The notes: a model not told the origin generated them from the letters alone. Shown: positions 1 to 9,025, counted from the first letter of the stretch. The stretch: DNA of 64,000 nt from Bradyrhizobium sp. CIAT3101 (GCF_029714945.1 NZ_CP121634.1:9073001-9137000); one strand, 5' to 3'. A program made the numbers and translations.

Positions 1-86
1 GCGATCATGCGGTCGGGCAGGATACCATTGGCGTCGGCGGCAACCGTGAACGTCAACCGGGGGTCCTCATCGGGGGTCAAATACAT
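1..86 (-). CDS. Partial 5' end of a minus-strand gene, possibly long-form dCTP deaminase
   Basis: An open frame of 28 codons runs off the left edge of the window from an ATG at 86-84. The readable peptide ends GILPDRMI, which resembles the N-terminal region of the long alphaproteobacterial dCTP deaminase. No clear ribosome binding site precedes this ATG, so the true start could lie further inside. It is divergent from metZ. The identification rests on eight residues and is tentative; it could equally be a chance open frame. Confidence 0.3.
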   Translation of the reverse strand, partial: MYLTPDEDPRLTFTVAADANGILPDRMI

Positions 87-134
87 CCGGACATGCGGGA
101 AATACTAGCCTTTTACGGCTATCCGATGGACGCC

Positions 135-163
135 TTGACGAAAAGGGCATTGCGGAATATGAG
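135..163 (+). promoter_or_regulatory. Predicted sigma-70 promoter of metZ leader
   Basis: TTGACG at 135-140 and TATGAG at 158-163 are separated by 17 bases, a good fit to a housekeeping promoter. Transcription would start near 170, just before the first paired stem of the SAM-II riboswitch, as expected for a riboswitch leader. Confidence 0.55.
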
Positions 164-173
164 CATCACTTAT

Positions 174-237
174 CCCGTGGTGATTTGAGCCGGCCGGCTT
201 GCAGCCACGTTAAATAAGTCGCTAAACAGGCCGGGGA
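174..237 (+). ncRNA. SAM-II riboswitch (metA motif)
   Basis: The leader carries the SAM-II pattern in order: stem P1 CGTGG (176-180) pairing with CCACG (205-209), then TGATTT, GCTTGCAG, TTAAAT and GCTAAA. GGCTT (196-200) can pair with AAGTC (216-220), and GCC near 189-192 with GGC (229-231), giving the expected pseudoknot. SAM-II aptamers bind S-adenosylmethionine and in alphaproteobacteria typically sit before metA, metX or metZ. Pairing at 229-231 would compete with a hairpin 229-235/248-254 that overlaps the terminator arm, so SAM binding should favour termination. The motif match is seen directly; the switching model is inference. Confidence 0.88.
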
Positions 238-248
238 CCTCTGTGATC

Positions 249-281
249 CCGGCCCGTGGAGATTTCCAGGCCGGTTTTTTT
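249..281 (+). terminator. Intrinsic terminator controlled by SAM-II riboswitch
   Basis: CCGGCC (249-254) pairs with GGCCGG (269-274), with an inner TGGA/TCCA stem, followed by seven T residues (275-281). It lies between the riboswitch and the metZ start. An alternative hairpin, GGCCGGG (229-235) with CCCGGCC (248-254), uses the same 5' arm and would act as antiterminator. Confidence 0.8.
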
Positions 282-320
282 GTGACCGTTTTAGCGTCAA
301 CGGTCATGTCGGAGGGTCCT

Positions 321-1508
321 ATGTCGAAGTCGCCTGCCAACTACCGTCCCGAAACCCGCCTAGTCCATTCCGGCACCCTGCGTTCGCAATATGGCGAGAC
401 GTCGGAGGCGCTGTTCCTGACCCAGGGCTATGTCTACAACAGCGCCGAGGAGTGCGAGGCGCGGTTCAAGGGCGAGGACCCCGGCTTCATCTACTCGCGC
501 TACTCGAACCCGACGATCGCGATGTTCGAGCGCCGCATGATCGAGCTCGAAGGCGCAGAGGCCGCGCGCTCGGCGGCAACAGGCATGGCCGCGGTGACGA
601 CGGCGATCCTGGCGCCGCTGAAAGCCGGCGACCATGTCGTCGCGTCTCGCGCGCTGTTCGGCTCGTGCCTCTACGTCATTCAGGATCTGCTGCCCCGCTA
701 CGGCATCGAGACCACGCTGGTCGACGGCGCCAATCTCGACGAATGGCAGCGCGCGCTGAAGCCGAACACCAAGACGTTCTTCCTGGAGAGCCCGACCAAT
801 CCGACGCTCGACGTGCTCGACATTCCCGGCATCGCCGAGATCGCGCATAGCGGCGGCGCGCGGCTCGTCGTCGACAACGTGTTCGCCACGCCGATCTGGC
901 AGAGCCCGCTCGCACTCGGCGCCGACGTCGTCGTCTACTCCGCGACCAAGCACATCGACGGCCAGGGCCGCTGTCTCGGCGGCATCATTCTGTCGTCGGA
1001 AGCCTTCATCGCCGAGCACATCCACAATTTCATGCGCCAGACCGGCCCGTCGATCTCGCCGTTCAACGCCTGGGTCCTGCTCAAGGGCCTGGAGACGCTC
1101 GGCGTGCGCGTGCGCGCGCAGACCGACACCGCGGCGCGCATCGCCGACGTGCTGGCGAGCCATCCGAAGATCGCGCGACTGGTCTATCCCGGTCGGGCCG
1201 ATCATCCGCAGGCCGCGCTGGTGAAGAAGCAGATGCGCGGCGGCTCGACGCTGGTCGGCTTCGAGGTGAAGGGTGGCAAGGCGGCGGCGTTCCGCGTGCT
1301 CAACGAGCTGAAGCTTGCAAAGATCTCGAACAATCTCGGCGACGCCAAGAGCCTCGTCACGCATCCGGCGACGACGACGCATCAGCGGCTGAAGCCGGAA
1401 GTGCGCGCCGAGCTCGGGATCGGCGAAGGCTTCATCCGCTTCTCGGCCGGGCTCGAGCATGCCGACGATCTGATCGAGGATCTGACCGCGGCGCTGGAGA
1501 AGGCGTGA
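321..1508 (+). CDS. metZ: O-succinylhomoserine sulfhydrylase
   Basis: This 395-residue PLP enzyme of the Cys/Met metabolism family makes homocysteine directly from O-succinylhomoserine and sulfide in methionine synthesis. Visible family features include YSRYSNPT near the N-terminus, GMAA in the cofactor region, the VVDNVFATP segment holding the PLP aspartate, and SATKHIDGQG with the PLP-binding lysine. The start at 321 is chosen because GGAGGG lies just upstream and the family begins here; an in-frame ATG at 243 lies inside the terminator hairpin. A SAM-II riboswitch with terminator precedes the gene, consistent with repression when methionine/SAM is plentiful. Confidence 0.93.
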   Translation: MSKSPANYRPETRLVHSGTLRSQYGETSEALFLTQGYVYNSAEECEARFKGEDPGFIYSRYSNPTIAMFERRMIELEGAEAARSAATGMAAVTTAILAPLKAGDHVVASRALFGSCLYVIQDLLPRYGIETTLVDGANLDEWQRALKPNTKTFFLESPTNPTLDVLDIPGIAEIAHSGGARLVVDNVFATPIWQSPLALGADVVVYSATKHIDGQGRCLGGIILSSEAFIAEHIHNFMRQTGPSISPFNAWVLLKGLETLGVRVRAQTDTAARIADVLASHPKIARLVYPGRADHPQAALVKKQMRGGSTLVGFEVKGGKAAAFRVLNELKLAKISNNLGDAKSLVTHPATTTHQRLKPEVRAELGIGEGFIRFSAGLEHADDLIEDLTAALEKA

Positions 1509-1519
1509 GAGCTTCCTGT

Positions 1520-1652
1520 CGTCCCGGCGAAAGCCGAGACCCATAACCACAGGATTAGGTTTGGCGAAGACTGGTAGTTAAGCGGTCTCCGGTACTAGCG
1601 CCGAAATCCACCGATAGATCACGCGGTATGGGTCCCGGCGTTCGCCGGGACG
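1520..1652. repeat. Long palindromic intergenic repeat, family A copy 1
   Basis: The outer arms CGTCCCGGCGAAAGCC and GGCGTTCGCCGGGACG are near-complementary and enclose conserved blocks (CCCATAACCACAGG, TTTGGCGAAGA, GCGGTATGGGTCCC). Similar units occur at 6492-6632, 22840-22962, 23889-24011 and 34151-34285. The transcript would fold into a long hairpin. No protein is encoded. Confidence 0.85.
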
Positions 1653-1657
1653 ACAAA

Positions 1658-2656
1658 TCACATCGGCCGGTACGTCCGCACGTCCGCGGGCACGTTCACG
1701 CCGAGCTTGATCTGGCCGACCGAGCGGATGATGTCGTCGCCGAGCAGCTGGGCGAAGCAGGCATAGCCCCAATCGTTCATGTGCAGGCCGTCGGCGATGA
1801 CAAAGCTCTCGACCGGGAGCGCCTGCTTTTCATGCCATTCGCGCATCACTTCGAAGCGCGGGAAGATACCGACGTGACGGAGCTCGGCGACCTTGCCGAG
1901 CAGCTTCACCATCCTGCTTGCCCTTTCGGGACGCTCGGTGACGCGCGGCGAATATTGCGGATCGACCAGCACGACGTCGGCATCGCCTGCGGCCTGGATG
2001 CGGGTGACGCCGTCCTCGACCATTTTGGCGGTGTCGCCGGGATCGAGATCGCGCAGCACGGCGTTGGTGCCGACCTGCCAGATCACGAGATCCGGATGCA
2101 CGTCGATCACCTCCTTCTGGAGGCGCTTCATCATCTCGGGCGCGTCCTCGCCGCCGATTCCGGCATTGATGACGGTGATGTCGGCGGTGGGATATTGCCG
2201 GCGCAGCTGCGCAGCGAGACGGTTCGGATAGTTGAAGTCGGGCGAGCTCGCGCCGTAGCCCGCCGTCGACGACGAGCCGAATGCGACGATCACGACGGGC
2301 TTACCCGCGACGAGCTTGCTCGCGACATGCGGCAGCGAGCCCATCGTGTTCGCACCGCCCTTCGGCGACAGACACGGCACGCGGCTGAAAATGTCGCCGG
2401 CGGATTTCGCGACCTGCTTCACCTTGTCGATGGCGCGCGAGGTGAGGCCGCGCTGCTCGGCGGACGACGTCGCGGCAATCGTGGTCTGGGACGGTGATGC
2501 CGGTGCGGGATTAGCGCCCTGCTGCGGCGCCGGCGTCGCCTGGGCAGCCTGAGCGCGCGCAGGGGCCCGCAACACCATGGGCGTCAGCATCAGCAGCGCC
2601 GCCGCTGCGGGCGCGGCCAGCCATGTCGTCAGGCCAAAAGGGCGGAGAGAACTCAT
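1658..2656 (-). CDS. Secreted SGNH/GDSL-type hydrolase
   Basis: This 332-residue protein starts with a hydrophobic signal or anchor segment (residues about 10-35, ending in Ala-rich PARAQA), then a Pro/Ala-rich linker. The SGNH domain follows: block I AFGSSSTAG, block II NAGIGGED, block III WQVGTNA and block V ADGLHMN with the Asp-His pair. All four SGNH blocks are therefore present, suggesting an active esterase or acyl-modifying enzyme in the periplasm. It is the last gene of the opgC-SGNH-SGNH operon and lies 12 bases after its paralogue. Context suggests action on osmoregulated periplasmic glucans or another envelope glycan; the substrate is not shown by the sequence. Confidence 0.8.
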   Translation of the reverse strand: MSSLRPFGLTTWLAAPAAAALLMLTPMVLRAPARAQAAQATPAPQQGANPAPASPSQTTIAATSSAEQRGLTSRAIDKVKQVAKSAGDIFSRVPCLSPKGGANTMGSLPHVASKLVAGKPVVIVAFGSSSTAGYGASSPDFNYPNRLAAQLRRQYPTADITVINAGIGGEDAPEMMKRLQKEVIDVHPDLVIWQVGTNAVLRDLDPGDTAKMVEDGVTRIQAAGDADVVLVDPQYSPRVTERPERASRMVKLLGKVAELRHVGIFPRFEVMREWHEKQALPVESFVIADGLHMNDWGYACFAQLLGDDIIRSVGQIKLGVNVPADVRTYRPM

Positions 2657-2668
2657 TAACGCTAGACC

Positions 2669-3439
2669 TCAATTTTGCTGCTGGGCCGGCCCCAGATGGG
2701 CGGCGTCGATCACAAACTGTGCCAACGCCCGGCCGATGCAATCATGGACCTGCTTCGCCAGCTCAGGGCCGCGGGAGGGGCTGAACAGGTCGAACTGACC
2801 CTGGTCATTCCACTGCCGCATCATCGCGAAGCGGTCGAACAGCGGGACATCATGCTCCTGCGCCACCACCCGCATATTATCGAGATAAGGCGGCGCCGAG
2901 ATCATGGTTTCGGTACGCGGGCTGTACTGCAAATTCATCAAGACGACGTCAGCCCCTGCATTTTGCAACGCAGCGACCCCTTCGGTCACGGCGCCGCGGA
3001 AATCATCGGGATCGATGGAGCGGATAGCATCCACGGTCCCGGTCTGCCAGATGACCAAAGTAGGTGTTTTTGCTTCCATCAGCTTAACGAAGGTACTGGC
3101 GGCTTCCTCCGCTGTCTTCTTGCTCTGTATTTCTACGGATACGTGCACGGTCTCCGCAGGCGGCAGCTTGTCCTTCAGCATGGCCTGCATCCGCGCCGGA
3201 TAGGAGCTGTCCTCCGAGGATGGAATGGTGGTGGAGCGGCTGCCGATCACCAGGATCTCCAGCGGCTTGCCGGCCTTGACGGTGTCGGCGACCTTGTGGA
3301 GCTGGCTGTCAGTGGCGAGCAAATAAGGCGGTAATTCGCAGGCTGCGGGCGCGGCAGGCACGGCTTCGCCGGCGCGCGCCGAAGGCGCGACGAGACCAGC
3401 GCACAGCAGGATCAGGCTCAGGAGAACCTTCGCCTTCAT
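2669..3439 (-). CDS. Degenerate secreted SGNH-like protein
   Basis: The 256-residue product has a signal peptide (MKAKVLLSLILLCAGL...SARA) and a clear SGNH fold pattern with close similarity to the downstream paralogue: LVIGSRST for block I, WQTGT for block III, then LMNLQYSPR. The block III Asn is missing, and the C-terminal Asp-x-x-His pair found in the paralogue is absent (the region reads FDLFSPSRGPELAKQVHD). It is probably a catalytically dead or altered partner. The start at 3439 overlaps the opgC stop by one base (TGATG), indicating translational coupling; a longer frame from 3544 lies inside opgC and is rejected. Confidence 0.72.
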   Translation of the reverse strand: MKAKVLLSLILLCAGLVAPSARAGEAVPAAPAACELPPYLLATDSQLHKVADTVKAGKPLEILVIGSRSTTIPSSEDSSYPARMQAMLKDKLPPAETVHVSVEIQSKKTAEEAASTFVKLMEAKTPTLVIWQTGTVDAIRSIDPDDFRGAVTEGVAALQNAGADVVLMNLQYSPRTETMISAPPYLDNMRVVAQEHDVPLFDRFAMMRQWNDQGQFDLFSPSRGPELAKQVHDCIGRALAQFVIDAAHLGPAQQQN

Positions 3440-4695
3440 CAGCCCCCTCCCGCCAGATCGGCGTTGCCGGCGGCGGCTTTGGTTTTCGTACCGCTCTTGT
3501 CGGCCACCTGCTTGTACCACGAAATCACCCAGGCAACGCCCCACATGATCAGGATTCCGGAGAGACTAATCAGCGCATGCATGCCCGGTCCACCGGAGAC
3601 CTCGGCCAGGATGAAATGGCCGGCGAAGGCGAGGAAGACGCCGAGGCAGAAGATCTCGAGGGAATGGGAGCCGCACAGGATCAGCGGCCGCAGCCAGGGC
3701 GATTTCAGGCCCGGCCAGTCGCGCGGCAGGAAGCGCACGGTGAGCGCGGCCAGCGCCAGGAAATGCGTGAAGCGCAGCACGTCGAGGTCGGTCTTGTCGA
3801 TCGGATACATCCACTGCTCGAGCCGCTTCGGCATGAGATGGCCGAGCTGGGGTACGTACCAGGTCAACGTCACGTAGAACGCCGCGACGAGATAAGCGAT
3901 CGAGATCCACATCGTGACCCGTGACGCCAGAATGCGCGACATGCGTCGCGCACCTCCGAGCGCACACCATGCCCCGAACACGAACAGCAACTGCCAGGCC
4001 AGCGGATTGAACGCCCAGAAGCCGTTCGGATAGGCCGAGAAGTAGAGATCGAATTCCCAGGTCACCGCGTAGAGGGCGGCCGACAGCGCGAGCGTCACGT
4101 CGGGCCGCCACTTCATCGACCACAGGATCAGCGGCAGCGCCAGCATCAAGACGATGTACAGCGGCAGCACGTCCATGTTGACGGGGCGGAAGCGCAACAG
4201 CAGCGCCTGCACGATGGTGACATCGGGCTGCTTGAGGAAATCCATGATCCCCATCTCTTCGGTGTAGAGCGGGTTCTCGAAGCTGGTCGCGACGTAGGAG
4301 ATCTCGGCGAGGAAGATCGTGAACAGGAAGACGTGGGCGACATAGATCTGCCAGACCCGACGCAGGATGCGCGCGGTGGCGATGACGAAGCCGCTCTCCA
4401 GCATGGCGCGGCCATAGACGAAGGCGGCAGTGTAGCCGGAGATGAAGATGAAGATTTCGGTGGCGTCGCTGAAGCCGTAATTGCGGATCGTGAACCAGGT
4501 CAGCAAATTCGGCGGCAGATGGTCGATGAAGATCAGCCACAGCGCCAGGCCCCGGAACAGGTCGAGCCTGAGCTCGCGCTCGCCGATCGCCGGCAGCGTG
4601 ATCGCCGGCGCACGCGCCACGGGTTTGGCCTCCGCGGGCTTGGCACCCGCGGTTCCCGCGATCGTCGATCCCGTCACTTGATCGGCAATGGTCAT
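3439..4695 (-). CDS. opgC: OpgC-like membrane acyl/succinyltransferase
   Basis: This 418-residue multipass membrane protein matches the OpgC family, which transfers succinyl groups onto osmoregulated periplasmic glucans. It has a cytoplasmic Ala/Pro-rich N-terminus, then RELRLDLFRGLALWLIFIDHLP, the typical first helix with its Asp and His, and about ten membrane segments. The start at 4695 is preferred because GGAAGGG lies upstream; the ATG at 4764 adds an unlikely 23-residue extension. Two SGNH proteins follow in the same operon, the first overlapping its stop. The operon probably decorates cyclic beta-glucans or a similar glycan. Confidence 0.85.
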   Translation of the reverse strand: MTIADQVTGSTIAGTAGAKPAEAKPVARAPAITLPAIGERELRLDLFRGLALWLIFIDHLPPNLLTWFTIRNYGFSDATEIFIFISGYTAAFVYGRAMLESGFVIATARILRRVWQIYVAHVFLFTIFLAEISYVATSFENPLYTEEMGIMDFLKQPDVTIVQALLLRFRPVNMDVLPLYIVLMLALPLILWSMKWRPDVTLALSAALYAVTWEFDLYFSAYPNGFWAFNPLAWQLLFVFGAWCALGGARRMSRILASRVTMWISIAYLVAAFYVTLTWYVPQLGHLMPKRLEQWMYPIDKTDLDVLRFTHFLALAALTVRFLPRDWPGLKSPWLRPLILCGSHSLEIFCLGVFLAFAGHFILAEVSGGPGMHALISLSGILIMWGVAWVISWYKQVADKSGTKTKAAAGNADLAGGG

Positions 4696-4875
4696 CGGGG
4701 CCCAAAAACCCTTCCGCAAATCGCGACGTATGAGGATTGTACCGGTCCCGTCGCCGCCTCGCAAAGCGGCCGGATCACATACGGGTGTACTTCCCTGTCA
4801 ATTCTGGCGGGACGATGTCGCGAAAGCCGCCTGCGGCGTTTGGTTCCCGGCAGGGTTTTCGTTATGATGGCAGTC

Positions 4876-5268
4876 ATGTACCGCGCCGTGACCCGCCAGA
4901 TCGAAGTGACCGTCGAGCCGAACTTTGTTCCGGAACAGTCGTCGGCCGACCGCTCGCGCTATTTCTGGTCCTACACCATCGTCATCACCAATTCCGGCGA
5001 CGAGACCGTGCAGCTCAAGACGCGGCACTGGATCATCACCGACGCCTCCGGCCGGCAACAGGAGGTCAAGGGCGAAGGCGTGGTCGGCGAGCAGCCGACC
5101 TTGGCCCCCGGCGAGCGCTTCGAATACACCTCCGGCGTGCCGCTCTCGACCGCCTCCGGCTTCATGACCGGCCGCTACCAGATGGTCAGCGAAAGCGGCG
5201 AACGGTTCGAGATCGACGTGCCGACGTTTTCGCTGGACAGCCCGGACAACAAGCGGGTGTTGAATTAG
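4876..5268 (+). CDS. apaG: ApaG protein
   Basis: This 130-residue protein is the ApaG/DUF525 family, a small fibronectin-III-like domain (MYRAVTRQIEVTVEPNF...YFWSYTIVITNSG...VQLKTRHWIITD...GEGVVGEQP...YTSG...MTGRYQM). The biochemical role of ApaG is not settled. The start at 4876 gives the usual family length; upstream in-frame ATGs at 4864 and 4867 are possible. In rhizobia apaG commonly lies near metZ, as here. It is transcribed away from opgC. Confidence 0.92.
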   Translation: MYRAVTRQIEVTVEPNFVPEQSSADRSRYFWSYTIVITNSGDETVQLKTRHWIITDASGRQQEVKGEGVVGEQPTLAPGERFEYTSGVPLSTASGFMTGRYQMVSESGERFEIDVPTFSLDSPDNKRVLN

Positions 5269-5284
5269 CGGCGGATGACGGTGC

Positions 5285-5375
5285 CGTAGGGCGGGCAAAG
5301 GCGCAACGCGCCGTGCCCACCATTTCCGTCGAAATGCACGAGATCGTGGGCACGCTTCGCTTTGCCCACCCTACG
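5285..5375. repeat. Palindromic repeat, family B copy 1
   Basis: A 91-base inverted repeat has outer arms CGTAGGGCGGGCAAAG and CTTTGCCCACCCTACG and inner arms CGTGCCCAC / GTGGGCACG. A near-identical unit lies at 41137-41227. It sits between the convergent apaG and hslO genes and may end both transcripts. Confidence 0.85.
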
Positions 5376-5383
5376 ATACCTCG

Positions 5384-6391
5384 CTACGCGTCCTCGACGC
5401 CCGCCTCATCCGGCGTGAACTCGTACACCGATGAGCAGAACTCGCAGGTCACGACGACCTTGTCGTCCTTGACCATGGCGCTGCGATCGTCCGGCGAGAA
5501 GCTCTTCAGCATGGAGGCGACCGCGTCGCGCGAGCAGGAGCATTGCGCTTTCAGGACAAGCGGATTGAACACGCGCACGCCGCGTTCGTGGAAGAGGCGA
5601 TAGAGCAACCGCTCGCCGGAGAGATCGGGATCGATCAGCTCGACGTCCTCGACGGTTTCGATCAGCGAGCGCGCCTCGACCCAGGCATCGTCCTCGGCAA
5701 CGCTGTGCACCTCGGCGCCATCGGGCGCATCGCCGGGATGCAGATCGGCCTGCCGCGCGCGCTCCGGCGCCTTCGGCAAGAACTGCATCAGCATGCCGCC
5801 GGCACGCCAGCGATGCTTGCCGCCGTCGCTCGAGCGCCACTCCTCGCCGACCGCAAGGCGGACGCGCGTCGGGATCTGCTCGGAGCGCAGGAAATATTCG
5901 TGAGCGGCATCTTCCAGGCTGCCGCCGTCGAGCGCGACCAGGCCCTGGTAGCGGCTCATATCGGGACCCTGGTCGATGGTCATGGCGAGGTGGCCGCGGC
6001 CGAGCAGCGTACCGGAATCCTTGGTGTCACCGAGGCGTTCGGCGTCGAAGCGCGCATAGGCGCGCAGGCGATCCGGCGCCTGATAGTCCACCACCAGAAA
6101 CGACACCGGCCCGTCGGTCTGTGCCTGCAGGATGAAGCGGCCTTCAAATTTCAGCGCCGAGCCGAGCAGCGTGGTCAGCACGATGGCCTCGCCGAGCAGC
6201 TTGCCGACCGGCGCGGGATAATCGTGCTTGGTCAGGATCTCGTCGAGCGCGGGGCCGAGCCGAACCAGGCGCCCACGCACATCGAGCGCGTCGACCTCGT
6301 AGGGCAACACGGCATCATCGATGGGAACCGCGGATGGTGCGCGAACCGGGCCTTCAGACCCGGTTTTCATGTCAGGGGATTGGGAAACCAT
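5384..6391 (-). CDS. hslO: Redox-regulated holdase chaperone Hsp33
   Basis: The 335-residue product matches Hsp33, a cytosolic chaperone activated by oxidation and unfolding. The C-terminal zinc site is visible as CSCSRDAV and CEFCSSVYEF (CxC and CxxC, residues about 277-325). The N-terminal holdase domain includes LLGEAIVLTTLLGSALKFEGRF and a FLVVDYQAPDRLRAYA block. A rhizobial N-terminal extension of about 25 residues precedes the domain. Convergent with apaG. Confidence 0.93.
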   Translation of the reverse strand: MVSQSPDMKTGSEGPVRAPSAVPIDDAVLPYEVDALDVRGRLVRLGPALDEILTKHDYPAPVGKLLGEAIVLTTLLGSALKFEGRFILQAQTDGPVSFLVVDYQAPDRLRAYARFDAERLGDTKDSGTLLGRGHLAMTIDQGPDMSRYQGLVALDGGSLEDAAHEYFLRSEQIPTRVRLAVGEEWRSSDGGKHRWRAGGMLMQFLPKAPERARQADLHPGDAPDGAEVHSVAEDDAWVEARSLIETVEDVELIDPDLSGERLLYRLFHERGVRVFNPLVLKAQCSCSRDAVASMLKSFSPDDRSAMVKDDKVVVTCEFCSSVYEFTPDEAGVEDA

Positions 6392-6491
6392 GGCGCTTTA
6401 TCTGGGGTCGGAGGACGGGAAATGGAAGGGGCGCGAGGTGGTGCGTTCCGGATGCAGGTGTCGTTGTACGAAGCAGCCTCAAACTGGATGT

Positions 6492-6632
6492 CGTCCCGGG
6501 GCGCGCGAAGCGCGAACCCGGGATCCATAACCACAGGATGACGTCATCGTGCGAGATGACAACTCCGAGTCCTCGCAAAACCACGGCCTGTGGTTATGGG
6601 TCCCGGATCTGCGCTTACGCTTGTCCGGGACG
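6492..6632. repeat. Long palindromic intergenic repeat, family A copy 2
   Basis: Arms CGTCCCGGGGCGCGCGAAGC and the complementary TCCGGGACG end flank conserved blocks ATCCATAACCACAGG and GGCCTGTGGTTATGGGTCCC. It fills the space between hslO and argF. Confidence 0.8.
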
Positions 6633-6680
6633 ACAGCGGAGGATGGAGCCGCCAGCGCGGCCACACACTCGCACGTATCT

Positions 6681-7604
6681 CTACTTCACCGCGTCAAAGC
6701 ACCAGGCCAAAATGCCCTTCTGCGCATGCAGGCGGTTTTCGGCCTCGTCGAACACGACCGATTGCGGGCCGTCGATCACCTCGTCGGTGACCTCCTCGCC
6801 GCGATGGGCAGGCAGACAGTGCATGAACAGCGCGTCGGGCTTCGCCAGCGACATCAGCTTCGCATTGACCTGGTAGGGCTTGAGCACGTTGTGACGGTGC
6901 TCGCCTTCCTTGTCGCCCATCGACACCCAGGTGTCGGTGACGACGCAATCGGCGCCCTTCACCGCGGCTTCGGGATCGGTGCCGAGCACGATCGGTGCGT
7001 TGGTGGCCTTGATGAAATCGCGCATCACCTTCTTCGGAGCGAGCTCCGGCGGGGTCGCGACATTGAGGTTGAACTTGAAACGTTCGGCGGCATGAGCCCA
7101 GGACGCCAGCACGTTGTTGTCGTCGCCGGTCCAGGCCACGGTGCGACCTTCGATCGGGCCGCGATGCTCCTCGTAGGTCATGAGATCGGCCATCACCTGG
7201 CACGGGTGCGAGCGCCGCGTCAGGCCGTTGATCACGGGCACGGTCGCGTTCGCAGCGAGCTCCAGCAGCGCCTCGTGATTGAGGATGCGGATCATGATGG
7301 CGTCGACATAGCGCGACAGCACGCGCGCGGTGTCGGCGATGGTCTCGCCGCGGCCCAGCTGCATCTCGGCACCCGTGAGCATGATCGGCTCGCCGCCGAG
7401 CTGGCGCATGGCGACGTCGAACGACACCCGCGTGCGGGTCGACGGGCGTTCGAAGATCATCGCCAGCGTCTTGCCCTCGAGCGGCCTGACCGGCTGATGT
7501 GCCTTCTGCTTCGCCTTCATGGCGGAGGAGGCCGCGAGCATGCTCTTGAGCTCCGACAGCGGCAGCTCGTTGATGTCCAGGAAGTGCTTCGGCGTCTTGC
7601 TCAT
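6681..7604 (-). CDS. argF: Ornithine carbamoyltransferase
   Basis: This 307-residue enzyme makes citrulline from ornithine and carbamoyl phosphate in arginine synthesis. Carbamoyl phosphate binding motif STRTR (in [14 protein letters not shown]), HPCQVMADL, the ornithine SMG-type loop ([10 protein letters not shown]) and the catalytic [11 protein letters not shown] are all present. Its start codon overlaps the argD stop by one base (TGATG), so argD-argF form a coupled operon. Confidence 0.96.
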   Translation of the reverse strand: MSKTPKHFLDINELPLSELKSMLAASSAMKAKQKAHQPVRPLEGKTLAMIFERPSTRTRVSFDVAMRQLGGEPIMLTGAEMQLGRGETIADTARVLSRYVDAIMIRILNHEALLELAANATVPVINGLTRRSHPCQVMADLMTYEEHRGPIEGRTVAWTGDDNNVLASWAHAAERFKFNLNVATPPELAPKKVMRDFIKATNAPIVLGTDPEAAVKGADCVVTDTWVSMGDKEGEHRHNVLKPYQVNAKLMSLAKPDALFMHCLPAHRGEEVTDEVIDGPQSVVFDEAENRLHAQKGILAWCFDAVK

Positions 7605-8806
7605 CAGCTTGCCGCCCGCTTGTTGCCGGTCAGCGCAGTGCAGGCGCGTTCGAGCCGCCCGACGCTGTCCTCGATCTCGGCTTCGGTGACGATCAAGGGC
7701 GGCAGGAAGCGCACGACATTGTCGCCGGCCCCGACGGTGAGCAGTTTTTCGTTGCGAAGTGCTGCGACCAGATCGCCGGAGGGCACCACGGCCTTGATGC
7801 CGATCAGGAGCCCCTCGCCGCGAACTTCGCTGACGACATCGGGATGACGGTCGATCACGGAAGCAAGCTTCTGCTTCAGCAGCAGCGACATCTTCTGCAC
7901 ATGGTCGAAGAAGCCGGGCTTGAGCATGACGTCGAGCACTGCGTTCGCAGCCGAGATCGCCAGCGGATTGCCGCCGAAGGTCGAGCCGTGCGAGCCGGGC
8001 CCCATGCCGGAGGCCGCTTCCGCGGTCGCCAGCACCGCGCCGATCGGGAAGCCGCCGCCGAGCGCCTTCGCCAGCGACATCACGTCAGGCGTGACGCCGG
8101 TGCGCCGATGGGCGAAGAGATCGCCGGTGCGGCCCATGCCGGTCTGCACTTCATCGAAGGCGAGCAGCAGGCCCTTCTCGTCGCAGAGCTGGCGCAGCGC
8201 CTTGAGGAAGCCGGGAGGCGCCGAACGCACGCCACCCTCGCCCTGGATCGGCTCGATCAGGATACCGGCGGTCTGCGGACCGATCGCCTTCTTCACGGCC
8301 TCGATGTCGCCATGCGGGATCTGGTCGAAACCGTCCATCGGCGGGCCAAAACCTTCGAGATATTTTGCCGAGCCGGTCGCGGCCAGCGTCGCCAGCGTCC
8401 GACCGTGGAAGGCGCCTTCGAAGGTGATGATGCGGTAGCGCTCCGGATGCCCCTTGGAGAAGTGATGGTGGCGGACCAGCTTGATCACGCCCTCCAGCGC
8501 TTCGGCGCCGGAATTACAGAAGAACACGAAGTCGGCAAAACTCTCGTTGCAGAGACGCGCCGCGAGCTTCTCGCCATCCGGGCTCTGGAACAGGTTCGAC
8601 ATGTGCCAGAGTTTTGTCGCCTGCTCCTGCAGCGCCTTGACCAGCACGGGATGGGCATGGCCGAGCGCATTCACTGCAACGCCCGAGGTGAAATCGAGAT
8701 AGCGATCGCCATTGGTCGCGATCAACCAGACGCCTTCACCGCGCTCAAAACCGATGTCGGCCCTGGCGAAAACGGGGAGCAAATGCGGTGCTACGCTGTT
8801 GGTCAT
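7604..8806 (-). CDS. argD: Acetylornithine aminotransferase
   Basis: The 400-residue class III PLP aminotransferase converts N-acetylglutamate semialdehyde to N-acetylornithine. Visible landmarks are [63 protein letters not shown] and [14 protein letters not shown] with the PLP lysine. It is the first gene of argD-argF. A terminator-like hairpin lies about 70 bases upstream of the start on the same strand. Confidence 0.95.
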   Translation of the reverse strand: MTNSVAPHLLPVFARADIGFERGEGVWLIATNGDRYLDFTSGVAVNALGHAHPVLVKALQEQATKLWHMSNLFQSPDGEKLAARLCNESFADFVFFCNSGAEALEGVIKLVRHHHFSKGHPERYRIITFEGAFHGRTLATLAATGSAKYLEGFGPPMDGFDQIPHGDIEAVKKAIGPQTAGILIEPIQGEGGVRSAPPGFLKALRQLCDEKGLLLAFDEVQTGMGRTGDLFAHRRTGVTPDVMSLAKALGGGFPIGAVLATAEAASGMGPGSHGSTFGGNPLAISAANAVLDVMLKPGFFDHVQKMSLLLKQKLASVIDRHPDVVSEVRGEGLLIGIKAVVPSGDLVAALRNEKLLTVGAGDNVVRFLPPLIVTEAEIEDSVGRLERACTALTGNKRAAS

Positions 8807-8878
8807 GATGGTCTCTTTGGATGTTTCGGACGGCCTGAGCGTGCGTTGCGCAGCGCATCATTGGTCCGGAAAACGAAA

Positions 8879-8903
8879 CGTGCCGCCTTTTAAGGGCGGC
8901 ACG
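8879..8903 (-). terminator. Terminator-like hairpin in the argD leader
   Basis: CGTGCCGCC (8879-8887) and GGCGGCACG (8895-8903) form a perfect 9-bp stem with a 7-base loop. On the minus strand it is followed by TTTCGTTTT, so it looks like an intrinsic terminator or attenuator about 70 bases before argD. No upstream minus-strand gene needs a terminator here. Confidence 0.5.
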
Positions 8904-9025
8904 CATCGCCATCTTATGCCTGGCACCAATGGTGTCAATGCCGCCCGGAAAGCCCCGCGAAACGCTGATTCCGTAGTCTTGCGGTGCCGGATTTGCGGGT
9001 TTTTGGCCACGGAACATGTGGAAGC

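Noticed and set aside
8745..9017. Minus-strand frame through the argD leader, considered as an arginine leader peptide
   Set aside because: It contains several Arg codons but runs past the argD start in another frame instead of ending before the hairpin, so it does not behave like a leader peptide.
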